Assembly (NCBI GenBank): GCA_016776635.1
Contig: JADHSZ010000003.1
Coordinates: 1-64,000, forward strand
Source of the DNA: Alphaproteobacteria bacterium
GTDB lineage: Bacteria; Pseudomonadota; Alphaproteobacteria; UBA11136
Direction: 5' to 3'
Length of the DNA stretch: 64,000 nt
The stretch's first letter is position 1. Each line of letters begins with the position of its first letter. Positions 59,322 to 64,000 of the stretch are shown here, piece after piece. A model generated the notes under the pieces. The model was given only the letters and a program-made list of their open reading frames with translations, ran no database searches and was not told where the DNA came from. The translations under genes and the position numbers were made by a program.

Positions 59322-61225
59322 CAGTCATTCACCTTTATTTCTGTGGTTACGGAAAGAATTGTACTGGGCAGCGGCGTGTCCTGGGAAATGCGCCACAAAG
59401 GCGTGACGCCATCCCGCCGCCAGCCCATGGCGCGGATTTTCTTATCGCCCGTAAACAAAGGCGGGGCCGCATCCAACACGTCTTGGTCGCCGAGGCTCTT
59501 GAAGGGGATGTCCGAGAATCCCTTCCCGGTATCCACCCTCAGGCTGCGGCTTTCGATGAGGCGGAAAACCGCCTCAATGAGCCGCACCGCCATGCCCTGG
59601 CCCACCCCCTTGGCCGTTTTTACCGACGGCGGCAGGGGTTCAATCTTATGGGTAAAGCCAAGTCCGATCTGTACTTCGGAGGCCGTCACGTCCAGGGTCA
59701 CGGCCCCGCCCGAGACCTGTTTGTCGGCATGGGCCGAACCGTCGGCGAGGATTTTCACGGTTTCGCCTTCGAGATGGGAAAGCCCGCTCCAGGTGGCGAC
59801 GGGGGTGCCGCTGGTTCCAGCCAGCGCGGAGTCCAGATACAGGTTGTCGTCGAATTTCTCGATATAGACCCCGCCCGTGCGCTGGATCAGCGCATAGACG
59901 TCGTCGCCCACCACGGCCACGGAAAGAAAAGTGCCGTCGGTTTCCTGGAGAGTCCAGGCGGTGACCTGTTCGGCCCGAAACAGGGTCAGCGTACCCAGCG
60001 TGCCGTCATTCATGACAAGATGGAGCAGCCGTTTCACCTGGTCGAAATCCTGGTCCAGCGGGGCCGTCACCAGATGCCGCGCCAACAGGCTGAGATCGGA
60101 GGACTGATAGGCCTGTTCCACGTCGGTAAACAGGAATTCCCGGACCTCGCGCCCGTTACGGGTGACGAACACAGTGGCGCCGTCCACGTCGCGGGGCGGC
60201 ACGTTGCGGGTGACCGACGATCCGATGCGGGTCTGGCGCTTCAGCTGTACCGAAGACGGGGTCAGGGGATCGCCCGTGACCATCCATTCGGCGCCTGACG
60301 TAAAGATTTGTAAATGACGGCCCGAGAATACCGCGCGGATGGCGTTGACCTGGTCGGAGAGGATGTCGAAATCAATAGCTTCGTCATCGAGCCCGGCGGC
60401 CAGGTCGAAATTATAGAGATCGGAGGATTTGGACATCCACAGACGGTTTGGCAGATCCCGGGCGCCGCCGATCACCAGGCGGTCCTGATGAAAGGCCGCC
60501 GAGACCGGCCAGCCATGGGTGGACGAGAACGCCTGTTCGTCCCAGTCCTTGGTAGCGCTTGTTCCAACCAGCGTTTCCTTGACCGTGGCCGTGGCCTGGG
60601 TGGCCGAGGTCACCACGGTGATTTCCACCTGTTTCTTTTCGAGCCGGAAACGGTCGCCCACATGGGTGGAGACGAACACATCGGCCGAGGCGGTCAAGGT
60701 CACCGTGCCGGTGGTGGCGCTGGCCTGCAGGGTGATGTCTTCATCGGCGAATTTGTTGAAGGGCCGCCGCACGGCATTGTCCTCCTCGACGAAGCTCCAT
60801 TCGGCGATGGTCCAGGCGGTGTCCGAAGTACGGGTGATTTTCCGGGGCGATACGTCGGGGTGCAGCACCAACAGGGTGTCGGCGCTCTGGGTCCAGTAGA
60901 TGAGGGGAATCTGGGCTTCGGTCCAGGGCGTGGCGATGGTGGCCACCTTTACCCCATCGCGATAGACATCCATCTGGAGATCGCTGAAGACCAGAAGATA
61001 GACCTGTTCGGTGTTGAACTCGAAAGCCACCAGCCGGCCTGTTCCCGGCGCCTGATCCATATAGGAAAGGCCGGAACGCCGGGTGACGCCGCCGGTGGGA
61101 TGGATGAATACGTTACGCAACAGGGCCGAGCCATTTTCATAGGCCCGCAGGTCGCCGCGCCCGAGAAGCTCGGGGTTGATTTCCCCGGCGGTAAAATTGG
61201 TTTTGAGAAGATGAATCCTGGTCAT
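59321..61225 (-). CDS. Tail tubular / nozzle protein (T7 gp12-like)
   Basis: A 634-aa structural protein. KTNFTAGEINPELLGRGDLRAYENGSALLRNVFIHPTGGVTRRSGLSYM is the distinctive N-terminal block of podoviral tail tubular protein B; GWPVSAAFHQDRLVIGGARDLPNRLWMSKSSDLYNF and FVTRNGREVREFLFTDVEQAYQSSDLSLLARHL follow. Forms the lower tail tube onto which fibres attach. Downstream of gp11-like gene and upstream of a small virion protein, the usual podoviral order. Confidence 0.9.
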   Translation of the reverse strand: MTRIHLLKTNFTAGEINPELLGRGDLRAYENGSALLRNVFIHPTGGVTRRSGLSYMDQAPGTGRLVAFEFNTEQVYLLVFSDLQMDVYRDGVKVATIATPWTEAQIPLIYWTQSADTLLVLHPDVSPRKITRTSDTAWTIAEWSFVEEDNAVRRPFNKFADEDITLQASATTGTVTLTASADVFVSTHVGDRFRLEKKQVEITVVTSATQATATVKETLVGTSATKDWDEQAFSSTHGWPVSAAFHQDRLVIGGARDLPNRLWMSKSSDLYNFDLAAGLDDEAIDFDILSDQVNAIRAVFSGRHLQIFTSGAEWMVTGDPLTPSSVQLKRQTRIGSSVTRNVPPRDVDGATVFVTRNGREVREFLFTDVEQAYQSSDLSLLARHLVTAPLDQDFDQVKRLLHLVMNDGTLGTLTLFRAEQVTAWTLQETDGTFLSVAVVGDDVYALIQRTGGVYIEKFDDNLYLDSALAGTSGTPVATWSGLSHLEGETVKILADGSAHADKQVSGGAVTLDVTASEVQIGLGFTHKIEPLPPSVKTAKGVGQGMAVRLIEAVFRLIESRSLRVDTGKGFSDIPFKSLGDQDVLDAAPPLFTGDKKIRAMGWRRDGVTPLWRISQDTPLPSTILSVTTEIKVND

Positions 61226-61227
61226 GA

Positions 61228-61797
61228 CTAGGAACGAGCCTCCACCAAGGGGAATTCCGCGATATGAGGCGGCGTGTCCTGCTGGGCGTCAATCAGCTTG
61301 GCGCGGCGGAATTCACTTTCCGCCAGCTTGTAAAGGGCCTGGGAACGGCTGGTGTTCTCGGTCAGGGGAATACAGAATTCCGCCGCCAGACGCGCGATCA
61401 GCGCCTGGTCGAAAAAGGGCGGGAAATCGGTCTCCTCGGGACGGAAAATATAGGTCAGCACCAGCTGGTCCACGTCGGCGTGGAGACGGTCCCCGGTGAT
61501 GCGGTAATCGAGCCCGCGCCCACGGCCCGCAGGGCCGGCGGAAAGAGCGCGCAGAAAATCATCGGGAAGCTGGAACGCCTTGGCGTAATCGGCTACCGGC
61601 GCCGCCGCCAGCACGGGCAGAGTGGCCTGGGCCATGGCGAAGCTCCAGGGATGGCTCGAGAGCAGCGCGTCGCGGATGGACGGATAGAGATTGGCCGCAA
61701 CTTCGGCTTCCGCCGTGCCTTCCTCGAAAGAGGCGATGGTATTGGCCCCGATCATGAGCAAGGCCCGTGACGAGAGTGCGATGGAACTAAGCGCCAT
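61228..61797 (-). CDS. Tail tubular adaptor protein (T7 gp11-like)
   Basis: A 189-aa protein: ALMMIGANTIASFEE-like start (SSRALLMIGANTIASFEEGTAEAEVAANLYPSIRDALLSSHPWSFAMAQ) and DYRITGDRLHADVDQLVLTYIFRPEETDFPPFFDQALIARLAAEFCIPLTEN are typical of podoviral head-tail adaptor/tail tubular A proteins. It contacts the portal in phage T7; the portal gene itself is not found. Three bp separate it from the nozzle gene. Confidence 0.9.
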   Translation of the reverse strand: MALSSIALSSRALLMIGANTIASFEEGTAEAEVAANLYPSIRDALLSSHPWSFAMAQATLPVLAAAPVADYAKAFQLPDDFLRALSAGPAGRGRGLDYRITGDRLHADVDQLVLTYIFRPEETDFPPFFDQALIARLAAEFCIPLTENTSRSQALYKLAESEFRRAKLIDAQQDTPPHIAEFPLVEARS

Positions 61798-61828
61798 GAC
61801 AGGAACTCCTTAAAAAATGGATTAAAGA

Positions 61829-61860
61829 AGCGCCCCGCGGCCGTAAGGCCACGGGGCGCG
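61829..61860 (-). terminator. Hairpin between capsid-proximal and tail genes
   Basis: GCGCCCCG (61830-61837) pairs with CGGGGCGC (61852-61859) and GGCC with GGCC inside; the minus strand continues CTTCTTTAATCC, only weakly T-rich. Probably a partial terminator or processing site after the highly expressed capsid genes. Confidence 0.55.
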
Positions 61861-61910
61861 AGTAACCGGGAATGCGGGGGGAGAGAAGCATCCCGGTTAA
61901 GGCCTAAGCG

Positions 61911-62258
61911 TCAGGTTGCGATAATTCGCGCGCTGCGCAGGGCGGCCTTGATTTCGTTAACTTCGGTTTCCAGCGTTGCCAAATCGGCGCTGCTGGTATC
62001 GGCGTTGGCCGCGGACTGCGGCGTGGCGTACACCACCGTCACCGCGCCGCCGCTGTTGGCGGAGACCCGGATAATGGCGATGTCGTTGCTGCTGTCCTGG
62101 ACCGTGATGCTGTCGCCAACGCGCAGCATATCGGTCGCCGAATCGAAGTAATTGGCGGCCATGATGGCGCTGAGCGCATCACCCGTGGACTTGTAGTGCC
62201 ACAGGGTAAAGCCGTTGGCATAGGCCAGAACGCTGAGATCCTGGGAATTGTAAGCCAT
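61911..62258 (-). CDS. Phage structural protein following the capsid gene
   Basis: A 115-aa protein beginning MAYNSQDLSVLAYANGFTLWHYKSTGD, with SATDMLRVGDSITVQDSSNDIAIIRVSANSGGAVTVVYA (beta-rich) and a C-terminal Ala/Glu helix. Very similar N termini recur directly after major capsid genes in alphaproteobacterial phages as I recall them, so a head decoration or head-completion role is likely. Fifteen bp downstream of the capsid gene stop. Confidence 0.75.
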   Translation of the reverse strand: MAYNSQDLSVLAYANGFTLWHYKSTGDALSAIMAANYFDSATDMLRVGDSITVQDSSNDIAIIRVSANSGGAVTVVYATPQSAANADTSSADLATLETEVNEIKAALRSARIIAT

Positions 62259-62273
62259 TGTCTTTTCCTTCCT

Positions 62274-63092
62274 CTAGGATTCGAGGCAGCGCAACGTGAC
62301 CACGCCGGTGGCGTCGATCAAGCAGGCTCCCTGCGACATCATGTTGCTGACAAAGTTGGACGCGCGGTCGCCGTGCCAAGTGACATCGGTTTTCACGTTG
62401 GCGCCGCTGGCATGGCCAATGGCGGTCTTGTGATACCAGTGGCACGAACGCACGCTGGAAGCCACGGACAGTCCCGAATGGGGCATCCACAGCGCACCAA
62501 GCCAGCGCTTGGCCTGGGTGCCGCGCCAGGGCAGATCGTCGGCTCCGACAAAGTCGGAATCGGCGAACTCCTGGATTCCCAACAGCTCCGACCACTGTTT
62601 CCAGCCGACGATGGCGTAACGCTGGCCGTCGTCGGGCACATCGGCCTCGCCCAGCATTTCAAAGGCCGTGAGAACCTTGGCCTTGGTCATGCCGTCGGTA
62701 TTGGCGCCGGCATAGTTGGTGCTGGTGTCGAGCTTGGTAATGACCAGTTCGTCGGTCTTGCGCCCCAGGGCATAGGCCCCGGCATTGGCGGTAACCGCGC
62801 GTTCGTCATGATCGATCTTGAGCTCGTCGAGGTGATCCACCCAATCGCCCGCATAATAATCGGAAAGCAGGCATTCGATGGGTGTGTGGTCGATATTCAT
62901 GACCGGCACCTTGCCGTGACGGGCTTTGGTGCTGGCCGTGCCTTTGCCCACCTTCTGGAAGGTGGTAGATGCGCCCTTGACGTTGTTCTTGGAACGCACC
63001 GTGTTGCGAAGTTTCGAGCCCATCCGCTGGTAAGCCTGATGGACCTGAACTTCAAAGCGCTTGCTAAAGGATAGGTCTACGGTAGTGGACAT
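62274..63092 (-). CDS. Phage major capsid protein
   Basis: A 272-aa HK97-like capsid candidate of the Phage_capsid_2 type. FSKRFEVQVHQAYQRMGSKLRNTVRSKNNVKGASTTFQKVG (N arm), KVPVMNIDHTPIECLLSDYYAGDWVDHLDELKIDHDERAVTANAGAYALGRKTDELVITKLDTS, and AIVGWKQWSELLGIQEFADSDFVG are typical. ATG 63092 chosen (the frame is open to 63356) because family members start there and an AAGGGA ribosome site is upstream. A long leader with a hairpin and a strong promoter precede it. First gene of the late module. Confidence 0.88.
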   Translation of the reverse strand: MSTTVDLSFSKRFEVQVHQAYQRMGSKLRNTVRSKNNVKGASTTFQKVGKGTASTKARHGKVPVMNIDHTPIECLLSDYYAGDWVDHLDELKIDHDERAVTANAGAYALGRKTDELVITKLDTSTNYAGANTDGMTKAKVLTAFEMLGEADVPDDGQRYAIVGWKQWSELLGIQEFADSDFVGADDLPWRGTQAKRWLGALWMPHSGLSVASSVRSCHWYHKTAIGHASGANVKTDVTWHGDRASNFVSNMMSQGACLIDATGVVTLRCLES

Positions 63093-63333
63093 AAGTGGTC
63101 CCTTCCCTCCTTTGGGTTGAAGATGAAAATTGTGAGTGAAGGCACCCCCATTCCGGTTATCGGCGGCGTTCGAGAAGAACACCTCCGGCCGAAAACGGGT
63201 ACGCGTCCGCCGGGCCGCACGCAGACGACCTAGGGTGTCGCGATACGGTTCTCCGACGGGCGGATTAGTGAGGGGGAAGAAATGTGAAAACGCCCGGCAT
63301 AAGCCGGACGCACTTCTTCCCTTAAGTATTAGG
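63093..63333. other. Long untranslated leader of the capsid gene
   Basis: About 235 bp between predicted start site (about 63327) and capsid ATG. No ORF with a ribosome site on the minus strand; the hairpin at 63287-63310 is the only clear element. In a complete podovirus the portal and scaffold genes would precede the capsid; none is here. Confidence 0.5.
63287..63310 (-). terminator. Hairpin in the capsid mRNA leader (possible attenuator)
   Basis: CGCCCGGC (63291-63298) pairs with GCCGGACG (63303-63310) with one mismatch, loop ATAA, followed on the minus strand by four T residues. It lies between the promoter at 63334-63363 and the capsid start, so it could attenuate or protect the leader. 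Confidence 0.45.
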
Positions 63334-63363
63334 AATATATACCTAAATAGGGGCAAATGTCAA
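63334..63363 (-). promoter_or_regulatory. Strong sigma-70-type promoter of the phage capsid operon with overlapping palindrome
   Basis: Minus-strand TTGACA (63363-63358), 18-nt spacer, TATATT (63339-63334). TTAGG/CCTAA arms (63329-63333 and 63342-63346) form a palindrome over the -10 element, a likely operator. Shares CTCTTGAC and TATATTCCTA with the promoter at 28472-28501. Confidence 0.65.
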
Positions 63364-63464
63364 GAGTTTTTTTTCAGGCCCCTAAAAGGCCCAGCCCGCC
63401 ACGGTTGCGCGCCGCGCCATGATACCCGATCATGGGTTGCGGCAAAACAGGCAGAGAAAAATCC

Positions 63465-64000
63465 ATGCGTAAACCCGACACTTACATACTGGTGACCCTC
63501 GTCGCCCTCGGCATGGTTATCTGGGTCGTGCCGGGTGAAGACTCCATCCGCCTGCGCGGTTGGCAAGGCGTTTATATTGAGGCCCTCGAGAAGTGGGATT
63601 GCCGGACGGCGGTGAGCCTTCTTGAGAAGAAGGAGGCCGAGGGCGATCTGAAAGCATTCATAAACTTCGGGGAACTCTATGAAACCGGGCGCTGCGTGGA
63701 CCGGGACTTGGCGCGCGCGGCGGAATATTACCAGGCTGCGCACGACAAAGACCCGAGTCTTGTCTCGGCCCGTCTCGGCTATCTGTATTTGCGCGGCCTT
63801 GGGGTGGGAAAGAACGAAGAACGGGCGCGCAACCTGTTTCGTCAGGCCGTTCTTGTCATGATCGGCCTTTCGCCGGAGTGGCGGGAAGCATTGGTGGAGG
63901 CGCTCATGGGGGAGAGGGGCATCCCCCCAGAACTGCGCGCCGAACTCGACTGGATTCAAAACATAAAATCCGGCGGCCCCCATGACTGGTACGAGGCCGC
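63465..64000 (+). CDS. Sel1-repeat membrane-anchored protein (3' end outside window)
   Basis: Translated by hand and open to the window edge (178 codons): MRKPDTYILVTLVALGMVIWVV gives an N-terminal membrane anchor. It is followed by Sel1 repeats: KAFINFGELYETGRCVDRDLARAAEYYQAAHDKD and VSARLGYLYLRGLGVGKNEERARNLFRQAVLVMIG. The order (WDCRTAVSLLEKKEAEGD, YETGRC, LGYLYLRGLG) parallels the lipoprotein at 26302 (GDCEKAVELLREA, YEAGYC, LGFLYLKGLG), so the two are paralogues with different anchors. AGAG lies upstream of ATG 63465. Function unknown; possibly an envelope scaffold. Confidence 0.78.
   Translation, partial: MRKPDTYILVTLVALGMVIWVVPGEDSIRLRGWQGVYIEALEKWDCRTAVSLLEKKEAEGDLKAFINFGELYETGRCVDRDLARAAEYYQAAHDKDPSLVSARLGYLYLRGLGVGKNEERARNLFRQAVLVMIGLSPEWREALVEALMGERGIPPELRAELDWIQNIKSGGPHDWYEA

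Noticed and set aside
50250..63464. attL/attR sites of the prophage
   Set aside because: I compared both borders by eye and found no convincing direct repeat, tRNA end or integrase; boundaries remain approximate.
1..64000. tRNA, rRNA or CRISPR array
   Set aside because: No TPsiC-arm pattern with a cloverleaf, no rRNA landmarks and no regularly spaced repeat-spacer array were seen by reading; a tRNAscan or CRISPR finder run would settle it.

Overview
The window reads as a chromosomal segment of an alphaproteobacterium, most likely a Rhodospirillales-type organism. The inference rests on gene content and order: lysC / nitronate monooxygenase / ptsP beside ubiG; comF-grxC-nitrilase; argJ and a parvulin beside secA; xerD next to aroK-aroB; bolA-dnaJ-cobS-cobT; cobaltochelatase, MeaB and methylmalonyl-CoA mutase. 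GC is high, genes are dense, and ATGA or TAATG overlaps are common. No tRNA, rRNA or CRISPR array was seen.

Layout. 1-12.9 kb: housekeeping genes (nitrogen-PTS enzyme I, aspartokinase, UbiG, peroxiredoxin, glutaredoxin, ComF, a NDUFAF5-like methyltransferase, MutT, ArgJ, parvulin). 13-26 kb: secA, accA, malyl-CoA lyase, xerD, a secreted 654-aa protein overlapped by a 46-aa membrane microprotein, aroK-aroB-corC, lepB. 26-34.5 kb: a Sel1 lipoprotein, a peptidoglycan-binding coiled-coil protein, CBS, DUF2889 and ribbon-helix-helix proteins, then bolA-dnaJ-cobS-cobT. 34.6-36.2 kb: accessory island with three tandem short genes sharing one leader and having divergent Cys-rich tails (RiPP-precursor-like), a YbiI-type zinc finger, a basic 64-aa protein and an array of GTTAAC palindromes. 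36.2-49.97 kb: rpmB, meaB, a Lys/Glu/Ala repeat protein, an Atm1-type ABC exporter, a giant membrane coiled-coil protein, methylmalonyl-CoA mutase, an AbrB antitoxin with a decayed Doc-like partner, a HAD phosphatase, a degenerate EAL protein, pyrD and DUF952.

49.98-63.4 kb is mobile or phage DNA. A 265-bp element with perfect 22-bp terminal inverted repeats and a sigma-54-like promoter lie at the left edge. A T7/podovirus-like late module follows on the minus strand (capsid, small structural protein, two tail tube proteins, a small virion protein, T7-type fibre, terminase, SleB lysin, holin-like protein). No portal, scaffold, integrase, repressor or polymerase is present, so the module looks incomplete or domesticated. 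Two AT-rich membrane-protein genes sit in a cassette bounded by 20-bp direct repeats. A second Sel1 protein starts beyond the phage and runs off the end.

How the genes fit together: malyl-CoA lyase, methylmalonyl-CoA mutase, MeaB and the CobST chelatase point to B12-dependent C3/C4-CoA metabolism (propionyl-CoA or ethylmalonyl-CoA type). The strongest candidate for an undescribed system is the three-peptide family at 34605-35091.
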